Of a stretch of DNA of 64,000 bases, positions 19,390-27,125 are shown piece after piece. A program made the translations under genes and the position numbers. The number at the start of each line of letters is the position of its first letter. Position 1 is the stretch's first letter. This DNA comes from Leucobacter sp. G161 (lineage in GTDB: Bacteria > Actinomycetota > Actinomycetes > Actinomycetales > Microbacteriaceae), in contig NZ_LOHP01000063.1 of assembly GCF_001482305.1 (NCBI RefSeq), positions 1-64,000 of the forward strand, given 5' to 3'. The notes under the pieces were generated by a model, which saw only the letters and a program-made list of their open reading frames with translations, ran no database searches and had not been told where the DNA came from.

Positions 19390-20505
19390 TCACTCAGTGT
19401 TGTCAGGCTGGCCGCGCTTGGCGCGCGTGGACCGTCGCGCCGCCACAGCGAGTGCGATGCCGAGCGCCGCGGTCGCCCCTGCGCCTACGATCCACGGGGT
19501 CGGGTTGAACCCGCCAGTGCTGGCGACGTCTGCAGCTTCGCTCGTGCCGGAACCCCTGGTGGGCGCCGGGTCATCGGGTGAGCGCGTTGACGTGTTGCCG
19601 GGCGCGGTGTGTCCGGGGCCGGTGGGCTCACGCGCATCCTGTGGGTCTGGATCGGTGCGCGGCTTGGGCGTCTTCGGCTGTCCCTCCTGATCCCGCGACT
19701 GCTTCTCCGAGCCGCGATCTGGCGTGTTCGGGGAATGTGGCTGCTGCCCTTGATCCCCATCCTCCGGTGTCGACGCTGGCTTCTCGTCGGGGGAGCCGAC
19801 CGGCTCCACGGACACCGTGCAGCCCTGGACGGCCCGCGCCAGCACCTGCCCTGGTGTCCACTCCGTTGTCTCAGTGCTGAGCACGCCCGCCGTGACCTCC
19901 GAGGTCATGCCTGCGATGAGCGGGACGTCACCACCGACACTGTCGGGCACCGTGACCGTGAAGTCGAGTACGCCCGCCGAGTCTGCGGCGCGGGCGGCGG
20001 TTGGGCTGTCGCTCGGGTGGATCTGCGTGCCGTCTGCATCGCTGAGCGCGTCGACATCGTGCAGCCACGTGATCGTGCTGCCCGACACGGTCGCCGATTC
20101 CCACGGTGCGCTGGGAAGCTTGCGGTAATTGTCGATCGGAGCGTGGTCGTCGCCCGCCCCGCCGACCGCAACGCCCTGCGAGATCGACACATCGGAAACA
20201 GTGAGACCGTCGCCGACCGACACCGTGTTCGTGCTCAACCGGAGGTTCGGATCGAGGGGGAGCTTGACGAAACTGTCCCCAGCCTCGCGCTCAGCTGCGT
20301 GCAGCGTGAAATCAGTGATGGACACCCGGAAGCTCCGGCCTGCCATCCAGTCCACCTGAACGTGATGTGAGTTCTCTCCCGCAGGCGACCAGTGCGAGCA
20401 AACCGTGTTCGGGTGGTCCGCTTGCGCGGCGGTCGCGCCGACCGGCAGCGCAGAGCCGACGACCGCAGCGGCAACTGCCGCGGCGCCGATGGCCGTTCTG
20501 CGCAT
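19390..20505 (-). CDS. Secreted, probably wall-anchored protein of unknown function
   Basis: A 371-residue protein with a signal peptide (RRT, then an alanine/valine-rich core to about residue 28). A beta-rich domain spans about 33-235 with single cysteines near both ends (VCSHW and QGCTVS), which could pair. A proline/aspartate-rich spacer follows to about 330, then VASTGGFNPTPW, a membrane helix and the basic tail RRSTRAKRGQ. That tail has the layout of a sortase sorting signal, but the motif is a weak match to LPxTG. I do not recognise the globular domain. It is convergent with the HPP gene. Confidence 0.65.
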   Translation of the reverse strand: MRRTAIGAAAVAAAVVGSALPVGATAAQADHPNTVCSHWSPAGENSHHVQVDWMAGRSFRVSITDFTLHAAEREAGDSFVKLPLDPNLRLSTNTVSVGDGLTVSDVSISQGVAVGGAGDDHAPIDNYRKLPSAPWESATVSGSTITWLHDVDALSDADGTQIHPSDSPTAARAADSAGVLDFTVTVPDSVGGDVPLIAGMTSEVTAGVLSTETTEWTPGQVLARAVQGCTVSVEPVGSPDEKPASTPEDGDQGQQPHSPNTPDRGSEKQSRDQEGQPKTPKPRTDPDPQDAREPTGPGHTAPGNTSTRSPDDPAPTRGSGTSEAADVASTGGFNPTPWIVGAGATAALGIALAVAARRSTRAKRGQPDNTE

Positions 20506-20600
20506 GCTCCCCCTTTGCGGTGCGAGTTGCCCACGCTACCGGACACGGGGCCAGGCCGTCGAGGGCATGCAGGGGATGCACAGGGGCGATGCAGGGAAAG

Positions 20601-20634
20601 CACTGAGCCCCACTCCGAAGAGTGGGGCTCAGTG
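20601..20634 (-). terminator. Terminator of tRNA-Ser(GCT)
   Basis: Perfect 14-bp stem CACTGAGCCCCACT/AGTGGGGCTCAGTG with a 6-base loop, 14 bases beyond the 3' end of the tRNA on the minus strand. Confidence 0.75.
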
Positions 20635-20647
20635 TGTTGCTTGTCTA

Positions 20648-20739
20648 TGGCGGAGACGGGGGGATTTGAACCCCCGGTCGAGTTTAACCCCGACCCTTCA
20701 TTAGCAGTGAAGTCCGTTCGGCCGCTCCGGCACGTCTCC
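20648..20739 (-). tRNA. tRNA-Ser(GCT)
   Basis: A 92-base class II tRNA on the minus strand. Acceptor GGAGACG pairs with CGTCTCC, the anticodon arm CTTCA-CTGCTAA-TGAAG gives anticodon GCT, a long variable arm follows, and the T arm contains GGTTCAAATCC. CCA is encoded. Confidence 0.95.
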
Positions 20740-20797
20740 ATGAGCAGGCAACGCCATTTAGTCTAACGGGAAAAACCTGTGCTCGGAAATCCTCGCG

Positions 20798-22069
20798 CTA
20801 GTAGTTTGTGCGCCCGACCACACACGATTCGACATCGGGCTTCAACCCGGTGATCTCAGGGGGAAGCTTGTAGCGCCCGTCCTCGCCCTGTGGGGCCCCG
20901 GTCTCGGCTGGCGGAGCCTCGCCCTCGGGCGTTTCCGTGGCGGGTGCCTCAGGCGTTGCTGGCACTTCTGCGGCTCCCTCAGCGGGTGGCGTGGCTACTG
21001 CCCCGCCTGTGCCGGTGACGTCGAATGCGGCGCCACTCTCGAGCGTGTCGAAGAGGATCGTGGCGAGCTCCGAATTGGGAAGGAGGCGACCCGACTCGTA
21101 TGGGTGGTCGACCGTTGGGTACTGCACGAAGTTGATGTTCCCGAGGTCGATGTCGCGCACCGTCCCAGCAGCTGCCTGCATGAACTGCATGCTCTTCATG
21201 CTCTCTGAGAGCAGCATGTTGTCGACGGCGGCCTTGGCCAGGTTCCACACCTTGAACGGGTCGGTCAGCGTCTCCGCGCTCTTGAGCTTTCGCATGAGCG
21301 AGGACATGAAGACCTGCTGATTGTTGATGCGCGAGATGTCGCTGCCGTCCCCGACGCCGTAGCGGGTGCGGAGGAACTGCAGCGCGTCCCAGCCCTCGAG
21401 CGTGTTCATGCCCGCGGGGAGATCAAGGTTCGTCTTCGGGTCAACGAGGGGTTCGGTAAGGCAGACGTCGACGCCGCCGACAGCTTCCGAAATGCCAACG
21501 ACGCCGTCGAACGTGATGACCGCGGCGTAGGGGATGTCCATGCCGGTGAGCTCGGAGATGGTGCGAGCCACGCATGGCAGTCCGCCATATCCCATGGCCG
21601 TGTTGAGCTGCTGCTCACTCATCGCCGGGTAAAAGTCTTCCTCGCCGTCCTCGCTGGGGCAGCTCGGGATCGGCACCATGAGGTCACGCGGGAAGCTGAC
21701 GACGGTCGCGTTCTTGTGGTCGGCGGAGACGTGCAGCAGGAGGTTCACATCGTTGAGCTCGCCCTCCTCGCCGTCGTCGTATCCCTGGCCAACGCGGGTG
21801 TCTGAGCCCGCGAGGAGGATCGTCAGCTCGCCGTCGATTGACTGCGTACCTGCCCCGACCGCGGAGGTGTTTCCGCCGAGATCGACGGTCTTTGCGCTGT
21901 TGACGAATCCCCACACGGCGTACGCTGCGGTTGCGACACCGGAGAACGCTACGACGAGCAGCGTCGTGAGTAGGAACCGGCTGACGTTCTTCACGGAGGA
22001 AGAGCGTGGGAGCTTTCCGTGGCGTACGACTGATCGGCGCGGCTGCTCTGGCTGCGTCTTTCTCGCCAT
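20798..22069 (-). CDS. LytR-CpsA-Psr (LCP) cell-wall ligase
   Basis: A 423-residue membrane-anchored LCP protein, the family that transfers undecaprenyl-linked glycopolymers onto peptidoglycan outside the membrane. One helix lies near residues 30-52. The extracellular domain shows LLAGSDTR, VSFPRDLMVPIP (phosphate-binding Arg), ITFDGVVGISEAVGGVDVCL and LQFLRTRYGVGDGSDISRI with the conserved arginines. The C-terminal 65 residues are P/E/A-rich and end with CVVGRTNY. The ATG at 22069 has AGGGAG upstream. Before the satellite inserted, this gene probably lay directly behind tRNA-Ser(TGA). Confidence 0.9.
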   Translation of the reverse strand: MARKTQPEQPRRSVVRHGKLPRSSSVKNVSRFLLTTLLVVAFSGVATAAYAVWGFVNSAKTVDLGGNTSAVGAGTQSIDGELTILLAGSDTRVGQGYDDGEEGELNDVNLLLHVSADHKNATVVSFPRDLMVPIPSCPSEDGEEDFYPAMSEQQLNTAMGYGGLPCVARTISELTGMDIPYAAVITFDGVVGISEAVGGVDVCLTEPLVDPKTNLDLPAGMNTLEGWDALQFLRTRYGVGDGSDISRINNQQVFMSSLMRKLKSAETLTDPFKVWNLAKAAVDNMLLSESMKSMQFMQAAAGTVRDIDLGNINFVQYPTVDHPYESGRLLPNSELATILFDTLESGAAFDVTGTGGAVATPPAEGAAEVPATPEAPATETPEGEAPPAETGAPQGEDGRYKLPPEITGLKPDVESCVVGRTNY

Positions 22070-22182
22070 GCGGTAACTCCCTGTTCGTCGAAGCGGCACG
22101 CAAACATGCCGCGCGATCTTGCTAATTTACCCGATGCTTCTGGGCGGAGCCTGGAGCCGGCGAAGAGTTCTTGAAGAACGAA

Positions 22183-22213
22183 AGATGCCCCGAGCGAATC
22201 GCGCGGGGCATCT
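22183..22213 (-). terminator. Ancestral tRNA-Ser(TGA) terminator, now separated
   Basis: Stem AGATGCCCCG/CGGGGCATCT, followed on the minus strand by TTTCGTTC. It lies immediately beyond the displaced 3' end of tRNA-Ser, so it was probably that gene's terminator before the element inserted (inference). Confidence 0.65.
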
Positions 22214-22215
22214 CG

Positions 22216-22240
22216 TGGCGGAGGGTAGGAGATTTGAACT
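22216..22240. repeat. Attachment site, left (displaced tRNA 3' end)
   Basis: The 25 bases TGGCGGAGGGTAGGAGATTT plus GAACT are identical to 30310-30334 within tRNA-Ser(TGA). The rest of the tRNA is absent here, so this is the original 3' end displaced by insertion. Confidence 0.88.
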
Positions 22241-22306
22241 TTCAAGCTCCACCCAACTCCAGCAAGCCTCACGGTGCACTAAATGGCATGATAGCAACGA
22301 TCTGCG

Positions 22307-22326
22307 GGTGCTACACATGTAGCACC
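22307..22326. promoter_or_regulatory. Palindrome 1 near the left att site
   Basis: GGTGCTACA-CA-TGTAGCACC, 9-bp perfect arms, 67 bases from the att core. Possible arm-type site for integrase or excisionase. Confidence 0.4.
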
Positions 22327-22418
22327 TGCACCCAGAAACATGATGATGCGCCAGCGGTGCCCCATCGTTTGCCCCATGGAAACGTCTGAGCTCACGCAAT
22401 TCTGAGATTGCGCGCACC

Positions 22419-22440
22419 AGGTGTCACATTTGTTACACCT
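22419..22440. promoter_or_regulatory. Palindrome 2 near the left att site
   Basis: AGGTGT and ACACCT arms around a 10-base spacer. Same AGGTGT element as palindrome 3. Confidence 0.35.
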
Positions 22441-22580
22441 GAGCCGAACACACACAAGATGGCCTCTCTGCTGCAGAGGTCATCGACACAGACAGAACTG
22501 TCCACATGGTCGGATCTCAAATCCGGTCATCTTTACCCCCGAACCGGGGAAAAGGACCCGTTCTCAAAACTTACCCCAGG

Positions 22581-22596
22581 TGTAAAGACCTTTACA
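22581..22596. promoter_or_regulatory. Palindrome 3 near the left att site
   Basis: TGTAAAG-AC-CTTTACA, 7-bp perfect arms, embedded in two flanking AGGTG words. Possible integrase arm-type site. Confidence 0.35.
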
Positions 22597-22743
22597 GGTG
22601 ACCACTTCGTTGAGCTCAACAACATGATCGCCAAGGGTACTCAGAAGTGAGTACCCCATGACCTGCATCACACAGGCGATGCCGCTCGAGCTCCACGCCG
22701 CTGCCGCACCCGATCAAGCACAGTGGGCACGTGCAAAGCGAAC

Positions 22744-22962
22744 CTACCGAGAACGGCGGTCAGGAGCAGCAAGCCCCCTCAAACCAAGACGAACCTCTCG
22801 CTCCTCCACAATCTTCGCCAACAAACCACCAGGCCAAGAATTCGACTCAGCCCACACAGACCGCGCCGCCTTCCACTCATCGAACGAACCCCACACCGAC
22901 TCATCAAACCGCACCAACTCCACCGGCACGCCCTCCAGCCGGTCCACCTTCTTACGCCTCAC
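22744..22962 (-). CDS. Small hypothetical element protein
   Basis: A 72-residue charged protein whose start overlaps the stop of the terminase-like gene upstream (ATGA), so it is translationally coupled. It is rich in Arg, Glu and Val with no membrane segment. I do not recognise it. Codons end in T/G far more often than in the flanking chromosome, supporting phage origin. It is the last gene of the leftward block. Confidence 0.6.
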   Translation of the reverse strand: MRRKKVDRLEGVPVELVRFDESVWGSFDEWKAARSVWAESNSWPGGLLAKIVEEREVRLGLRGLAAPDRRSR

Positions 22963-23294
22963 CGCTTGCCCCCATACACTCCACGAGCCTTACCCGCCGC
23001 CGGCAAATCATCATTCGCATCAGGCACACCCAACGTCACCAACAACCGAGCCAAAGCAAGCCGCTGCTGCCGAGCCTCAGCCACAGCCGGATGCAACCTC
23101 GCACCCTGCGACGACGCAAGCATCAGACCCTCATCCGACACCAGACCATCCAAATCACCAATCCGGTCACGCACACGACACGCCTGCTCCAACTGCGCAA
23201 GCTCATGCTCCGCCAAATCAAACTCACCAGTAACCGACCTCCAAAGCCGCTTACCACCATCACCAAGCCCCCTAGGGGCACGTGTTTCACTCAT
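22959..23294 (-). CDS. Terminase small-subunit-like protein
   Basis: A 111-residue helical protein beginning MSETRAPRGLGDGGKRLWRS. It continues with EFDLAEHELAQLEQACRVRD, LVSDEG, SQGARLHPAVAEARQQRLAL and LLVTLGVPD. That order (GKRLW at the start, HPAV-E-R near the C-terminus) resembles the small subunit of P27-type phage terminases, which recognises the packaging site on DNA. AAAGGA lies 7 bases before the ATG at 23294. No large subunit is present in the element, so a helper phage motor would be needed. Family assignment is from motif resemblance only. Confidence 0.65.
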   Translation of the reverse strand: MSETRAPRGLGDGGKRLWRSVTGEFDLAEHELAQLEQACRVRDRIGDLDGLVSDEGLMLASSQGARLHPAVAEARQQRLALARLLVTLGVPDANDDLPAAGKARGVYGGKR

Positions 23295-23411
23295 AATCAA
23301 TCCTTTCAAGGGTCATTCATTTCAAAGCTCGGAGGGAGCGATCGCTATGCCGCGGGGGCGAACCTGAGTGGCATAGGGGGCTCCCCTCCCCACCCTTCTG
23401 TTGGTATGGGT

Positions 23412-23447
23412 GAGGCCCGCCGCTCCTGGTGTGGAGTTGCGGGCCTC
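23412..23447. terminator. Terminator-like hairpin behind the capsid gene
   Basis: Perfect 9-bp stem GAGGCCCGC/GCGGGCCTC with an 18-base loop, in the 239-base gap between the capsid gene and the terminase-like gene. No U-tract is obvious. Confidence 0.45.
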
Positions 23448-23533
23448 GGTGGCGCAGGTAGGTCTTCACGTCAATTCACTGAAACCCGCTCGCTACCTTC
23501 AGGCGAAAGGATGCCTGTTGACGCCTGCTTGTG

Positions 23534-24376
23534 TCACTCGCTTGTGAGTGAGAACTTTCCGATTCGGTTTGCCTTGACGACGTTCCAACCGATTCGCCAA
23601 GTCGCGCGAAGTGCAACGCTGTCGCTGGTGAAGTAGATGCTTTCGTCGGTTGCGACCTTCACTGGTCCGACTGCTGATGCGATCGCGCTGGAGTCGAGAA
23701 CGATTCCGCTGTTGGCGCTGAGTGCGCTGGTGACTGTGACTGGCAGATCGAGCAGCATCTTCACGCTGTCGTTGGTGCCTGCTCCGAGTAGTGCGGTCTG
23801 TGCGCCGGTGCCGGTCTTGATCTTGCGGAGGGCGGCCCATGCGAGGGGGTCGAGGAGGATGCCGGTGGGGGTGCCCCCGTTGGATTCCAGGCCCGCCACC
23901 AGATCGATGAGGGGGTCAAGGTTCGCGGTGATGGGGTCGCCCTGAACGATGCCCGGAATGTTCAGGATGCCTGCAGGGGGTGCGGTGTTGCTGCCGGTGG
24001 GCTTGGGCTGGGTGAGGAATGCCTCGTTGCCCTTCTTCGTGATCGCACGCTGCACACTCAGCGAGAGTTCCCCCGCGGTGCCCTGCTGGTGGTACTGCTC
24101 CTGGGAGAGACGAACGAGCTGGGTGATCTTCGCCGTGTAGACGAGCACCTCGTCAAGCGTCGGGTTTGCCTCGGGGATCTCGGCTGCCTCGGCGGTGAAC
24201 TGGGCGGTGTCGTCGGTGACGTATGCGACTCGCAGTGCGGGTGCGTCTCCCTCGATCACACCGGCAACGGTGGAGTGCTGGAGGATGAGCGCGTCGGGGA
24301 CGACCTCGGCGGGGTTGAAGATGCTCTGATCCGGTCGCCATGCCTTGGACGCGGTGAGGGTTGTCTGGGTAGCCAT
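23534..24376 (-). CDS. Phage major capsid protein, HK97 fold
   Basis: A 280-residue protein typical of compact actinophage major capsid proteins. The N-terminal arm (WRPDQSIFNPAEVVPDALI) is followed by the spine-helix region with VLVYTAKITQLVRLSQEQYH. The A-domain contains NGGTPTGILLDPLAWAALRKIK, and the C-terminus TDESIYFTSDSVALRATWRIGW. No prohead delta domain or fused protease precedes it; a separate scaffold-like gene lies upstream. AGGAG sits 6 bases before the ATG. A hairpin lies in front of the gene and another behind it. It is the clearest structural gene in the element. Confidence 0.85.
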   Translation of the reverse strand: MATQTTLTASKAWRPDQSIFNPAEVVPDALILQHSTVAGVIEGDAPALRVAYVTDDTAQFTAEAAEIPEANPTLDEVLVYTAKITQLVRLSQEQYHQQGTAGELSLSVQRAITKKGNEAFLTQPKPTGSNTAPPAGILNIPGIVQGDPITANLDPLIDLVAGLESNGGTPTGILLDPLAWAALRKIKTGTGAQTALLGAGTNDSVKMLLDLPVTVTSALSANSGIVLDSSAIASAVGPVKVATDESIYFTSDSVALRATWRIGWNVVKANRIGKFSLTSE

Positions 24377-24391
24377 TGTGGGCTCCTGTCC

Positions 24392-24417
24392 GGTGGCCTG
24401 AATAGAAGAAGGCCACC
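24392..24417. terminator. Hairpin upstream of the capsid gene
   Basis: Perfect 8-bp stem GGTGGCCT/AGGCCACC with a 10-base loop, just upstream of the capsid ribosome site. It could attenuate read-through or stabilise the capsid mRNA 5' end. Confidence 0.4.
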
Positions 24418-24508
24418 AACGAAAACGAGTGTGTTTCGCCGGTGGCCTCTGGCCTGTCCGGGTTGCCCCTGTCTGGGGCTTCCTTGCAGATAGTCGCGGC
24501 CTCGGGCC

Positions 24509-24541
24509 TGCGGTAGAACCTGCACTAATGATTCTACCGCA
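24509..24541 (-). terminator. Hairpin after the scaffold-like gene
   Basis: Perfect 10-bp stem TGCGGTAGAA/TTCTACCGCA with a 13-base loop, 12 bases beyond the scaffold-like stop on the minus strand. No U-tract, so partial termination or processing is possible. Confidence 0.5.
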
Positions 24542-24553
24542 GACCGGGGACTT

Positions 24554-25009
24554 TTACCTCTTGGGGGCGAATGCCGTGTCGAAGTCGGCCTGTGGGACGA
24601 ATGCGGCGGACTCGGCTCCTGCGCGTATCTTCGGTAGCTCGGTGAACATGTAGGGCTTGTGTTCCAGGAGTCCACTCATGAGCGTTTCGAAGGCTTCGGG
24701 GTCGAGGGTGCCGCCGTTGGTGAAGATTTCCTCGGTGTCGATCCCGGCGTCCTGGAGGGCGTCGAGGTTGAACTGTTTGCCCCCGATTGCGTGTGCAGTG
24801 AGGTGGGCGCGGAGAAGTTCGGTGCGTGCTGCGTGTAGCGAGTTTTTGAGTGTGTCGCGTTCGGTTTCGGTGTCTCGCAACTGGCGACGGTATTTCGCGG
24901 CCTCCCGTCCGGGCTTGCTGGTGTCGTCTGGCGTCTCGGTAGTGGGAGGTTCCAGTGTGGCCTCTGTCGTGGTGTCGGTCGGGTTCTCGGTCACGGTTTC
25001 CTCGGTCAT
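24554..25009 (-). CDS. Scaffold-like capsid assembly protein
   Basis: A 151-residue acidic protein. The first 35 residues are T/E/P-rich (TTTEATLEPPTTETPDDTSK). A coiled-coil follows at about 38-70 (YRRQLRDTETERDTLKNSLH), then LDALQDAGIDTEEIFTNGG and a C-terminal tail ending FAPKR. This layout, directly upstream of an HK97-type capsid gene, is typical of phage scaffolds. The ATG overlaps the previous stop by one base (TAATG). Confidence 0.7.
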   Translation of the reverse strand: MTEETVTENPTDTTTEATLEPPTTETPDDTSKPGREAAKYRRQLRDTETERDTLKNSLHAARTELLRAHLTAHAIGGKQFNLDALQDAGIDTEEIFTNGGTLDPEAFETLMSGLLEHKPYMFTELPKIRAGAESAAFVPQADFDTAFAPKR

Positions 25010-25254
25010 TATTTGTTCCTTTCGTTGAGCTGCATTCGCAGCGCGTTGATGGTTTGGTCGCGTCGGGCGACTTGTTGTTGAGCGGTTCGTGCCGCCGCTT
25101 CGGCGCGCGTGACGCGGTCGCGAAGTGCGATGTTTTCTGCGGACAGCCGAACTGCTACTTGTCTGTCGCGGTCGCCGTCTTTGGCTTTGACTCGTGATGT
25201 GGCGGCTTCGCGCCTGAGCCTTTGCACGTACTCGAGAGTGAACGTCTCTGTCAC
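25009..25254 (-). CDS. Small coiled-coil element protein
   Basis: An 81-residue protein from a GTG at 25254 that overlaps the previous stop (GTGA). Its centre is a long charged helix with heptad spacing (VRLSAENIALRDRVTRAEAA, then ARTAQQQVARRDQTINALRM). It probably acts as an oligomeric coiled coil; I do not recognise a family. It is coupled to the scaffold-like gene, so a structural or assembly role is plausible. Confidence 0.55.
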   Translation of the reverse strand: MTETFTLEYVQRLRREAATSRVKAKDGDRDRQVAVRLSAENIALRDRVTRAEAAARTAQQQVARRDQTINALRMQLNERNK

Positions 25255-25448
25255 GGTTGGGTGTCCCTTCGTTCGTGTGCTTCGGTGAGGTCGTGGATTC
25301 GATTCACGAATTTGTACGCATCGGCGTATTCCATGAACCCGGCCCGTTTGACTCCCATGTAGATGACGATGACGTGTCGGTCGGTTGTGCCGTCGTCGTT
25401 TCTGAACTCGTAATCTCGGGCTTTGAAGCCTGAAAACTTTTGGTGCAT
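25251..25448 (-). CDS. Small hypothetical element protein
   Basis: A 65-residue protein from the ATG at 25448, rich in aromatic residues (FKARDYEFRNDDG, VIVIYMGVKRAGFMEYADAY). The frame stays open to a GTG at 25505, but that region is occupied by a hairpin, so I prefer the internal ATG. It is coupled to the next gene by GTGA. No recognised family. Confidence 0.5.
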   Translation of the reverse strand: MHQKFSGFKARDYEFRNDDGTTDRHVIVIYMGVKRAGFMEYADAYKFVNRIHDLTEAHERRDTQP

Positions 25449-25475
25449 GTGATGCCCATTTCTTGCGTTGAGGGT

Positions 25476-25552
25476 GTGAGCGCTGGCGTTTTGACCAACG
25501 CTCACATCCGCATGATTTCAACGATCTAAGCGTTGGCCGTTTGCCCAGCGCT
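25476..25552. repeat. Pair of similar hairpins
   Basis: Two inverted repeats share arms of AGCGyTGG/CCArCGCT: 25476-25505 (11-bp arms, one mismatch) and 25529-25552 (8-bp arms). They span the end of the putative replication gene and the gap behind it. They could be tandem terminators or protein/origin sites. Confidence 0.5.
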
Positions 25553-26821
25553 AGAGCCAATTAGAGAGATTCGCTCGGTCCTTTGACCTCGGTAGACTTC
25601 CTCGCGAATGATGACCTGCCCGTCGTCCTCGAGGTCATAGAGGGCGGCGTCGAGGTACTCACGAAGCCGACGAGAGAGCCCGGCTTGGATGCGACCCTTG
25701 GCGACTGAGTCCGTGCCGATGGTCTTGATTATGCGCTCCTTGACCTTTGCTATTGCCACGTCAGCAGCCCTCACGTCGGTCTCAACCTCGGCTTCACCTC
25801 GCAGCACGGCTGAGGCGCGGCTGCGGGCTTGCGTAGCGTCACGGAGCGCGTCCACACATGACTGCCTCACCCGGTCGGACTCTTCCATCACGAGACCAGA
25901 CAGTCGCCAGTCCTCCTCATTGACGCCGGTCTTGCCGTCGAGCAGCGCGAGCAGTGCCGCAATCTTCAAGCGAGCAAGTAGCGCGTGACCGTCGAGCGCG
26001 TCGCCTTCACCTCGGAGCCTTGCGACTGCTGCCGTGGTGATCGTGGTTGCTGCGGTGGCGCACACCTTGAGCACTCGCTTACCGTCCTCTCGGGCGGGCA
26101 CCTGGGGTGGTGTCCACTCGTGGGGCTCGAGCGGTGCCGGGGGTTGTGCTGGCGCGTCTGGGTCGGATGCCGTGAACCACACGAACCGCTGCGGAAACCC
26201 ACCTGCCGATTCATCGAGCAGGGTTCCGGAGCGCTCAGGCTGCACACCCATAACCACGGCCATTCGGTAACTGTGTGCAGGCACGATGATTGACCGTTCA
26301 GCAGTTCGGTTGCGAAACCCGAGCGGTGCCCCATCCCACGCTTTGCGGAGCTCACTCGTTGTGGTGGAGCCGCTGCGGCCTGCAATGGCTCCGAGCGTGT
26401 CCACCTCGGCTATGTCGATCAACGCGCTGTCGGTGTGGATCTCGGTGATCGGGGTGCCGTCGTCAGCTTTCCCTGGTTTAGCGAATGCTGCCGCGATGCC
26501 TTCACCGGAACCGATGGTGGTTTCTGTAAACCTGAGCAGACAGTTTGTCACCCGAAACCATGATCCAGCGGCCCCTTGAGATGCCCCTTTGCCGCCACCT
26601 GATCTTGCGACGATTGTAAAGAACGGGTTAATGCTCGCGACGCTTCCCACGAACTCGGGCGTAACCACCTCCGGTGGGACTGCTGTTGCCACTCGGGCGA
26701 GCACACCGGCAAGCATGGCCGTTGGCGCCACTCTGCGGGCTTGTGCTTGTTGTCTGATTTGGGCGAGCACTGGGCGTGATTCCCAGAACTCACGCGGCAA
26801 CCCTGATGCTGTTGCTGTCAT
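25526..26821 (-). CDS. Putative replication/primase-helicase-like protein
   Basis: A 431-residue protein resembling DUF3987-type proteins found in phages and integrative elements. An N-terminal helical part (LPREFWESRPVLAQIRQQAQ) precedes a weak P-loop, VARSGGGKGAS near residue 71. An acidic motif (DSALIDIAEVDTLGAIAG) follows near 115, then VMGVQPERSG and FPQRFVWFT. The order fits an ATPase that acts on element DNA, but the P-loop has Gly instead of Ser/Thr after Lys. GGAAG precedes the ATG at 26821. It overlaps the upstream gene by 32 bases. Confidence 0.55.
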   Translation of the reverse strand: MTATASGLPREFWESRPVLAQIRQQAQARRVAPTAMLAGVLARVATAVPPEVVTPEFVGSVASINPFFTIVARSGGGKGASQGAAGSWFRVTNCLLRFTETTIGSGEGIAAAFAKPGKADDGTPITEIHTDSALIDIAEVDTLGAIAGRSGSTTTSELRKAWDGAPLGFRNRTAERSIIVPAHSYRMAVVMGVQPERSGTLLDESAGGFPQRFVWFTASDPDAPAQPPAPLEPHEWTPPQVPAREDGKRVLKVCATAATTITTAAVARLRGEGDALDGHALLARLKIAALLALLDGKTGVNEEDWRLSGLVMEESDRVRQSCVDALRDATQARSRASAVLRGEAEVETDVRAADVAIAKVKERIIKTIGTDSVAKGRIQAGLSRRLREYLDAALYDLEDDGQVIIREEVYRGQRTERISLIGSSAGQTANA

Positions 26822-27125
26822 TGGTATCTTCCACATCTGCCGCGAAGAAGGCGGCCTCTTGAAGTTTGAAATGATGATCGAGGCGGCGCTGGTAGACCTC
26901 TGCACGGTCTTTCGGTGCGTATGCCTGGAGGTAGGCGAGGTCGAGCTTGTGCTCGTACTCGCGGGCCTGCTGCTGTGCCACACTGGCCGCTGCCGCCCAC
27001 CCCGCGTGATAGAACGCTTCGACCGAGAGGGGGAGTTCTCCGAGAAGGAGCTCCCCCCTCATCAGTCGATCAAGCCACACTTCGAGGTGACGGTCAGCGA
27101 TCTCGCTAATGCTCTGGCGAGTCAT
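26790..27125 (-). CDS. Hypothetical element protein
   Basis: A 111-residue, mostly helical soluble protein beginning MTRQSISEIADRHLEVWLDR, with AFYHAGWAAAASVAQQQARE in the middle. No recognised family. It overlaps both neighbours (20 bases with the gene before, 32 with the one after), as in compact phage early operons. Confidence 0.6.
   Translation of the reverse strand: MTRQSISEIADRHLEVWLDRLMRGELLLGELPLSVEAFYHAGWAAAASVAQQQAREYEHKLDLAYLQAYAPKDRAEVYQRRLDHHFKLQEAAFFAADVEDTNDSNSIRVAA

Larger units (their letters stand above)
22241..22743. other. Left end of the element, no clear gene
   Basis: About 500 bases with no supported gene. An 80-residue plus-strand frame at 22408-22650 has no family resemblance. 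The stretch holds three short palindromes sharing a GTGTAA/TTACAC or GCTACA/TGTAGC core, as expected for the attP arm region. Confidence 0.5.

Noticed and set aside
22216-22240. A second tRNA-Ser at the left end of the element
   Set aside because: Only the 3' 25 bases are present; no anticodon arm or 5' half, so it is an att remnant.
22408-22650. An 80-codon plus-strand frame near the left att site
   Set aside because: No family resemblance and no good ribosome site; it overlaps palindromes that look like protein-binding sites.
22658-23636. Long plus-strand frames over the terminase-like region
   Set aside because: Ser/Thr/Pro/His-rich antisense shadows; the minus-strand genes have ribosome sites, coupled starts and phage motifs.
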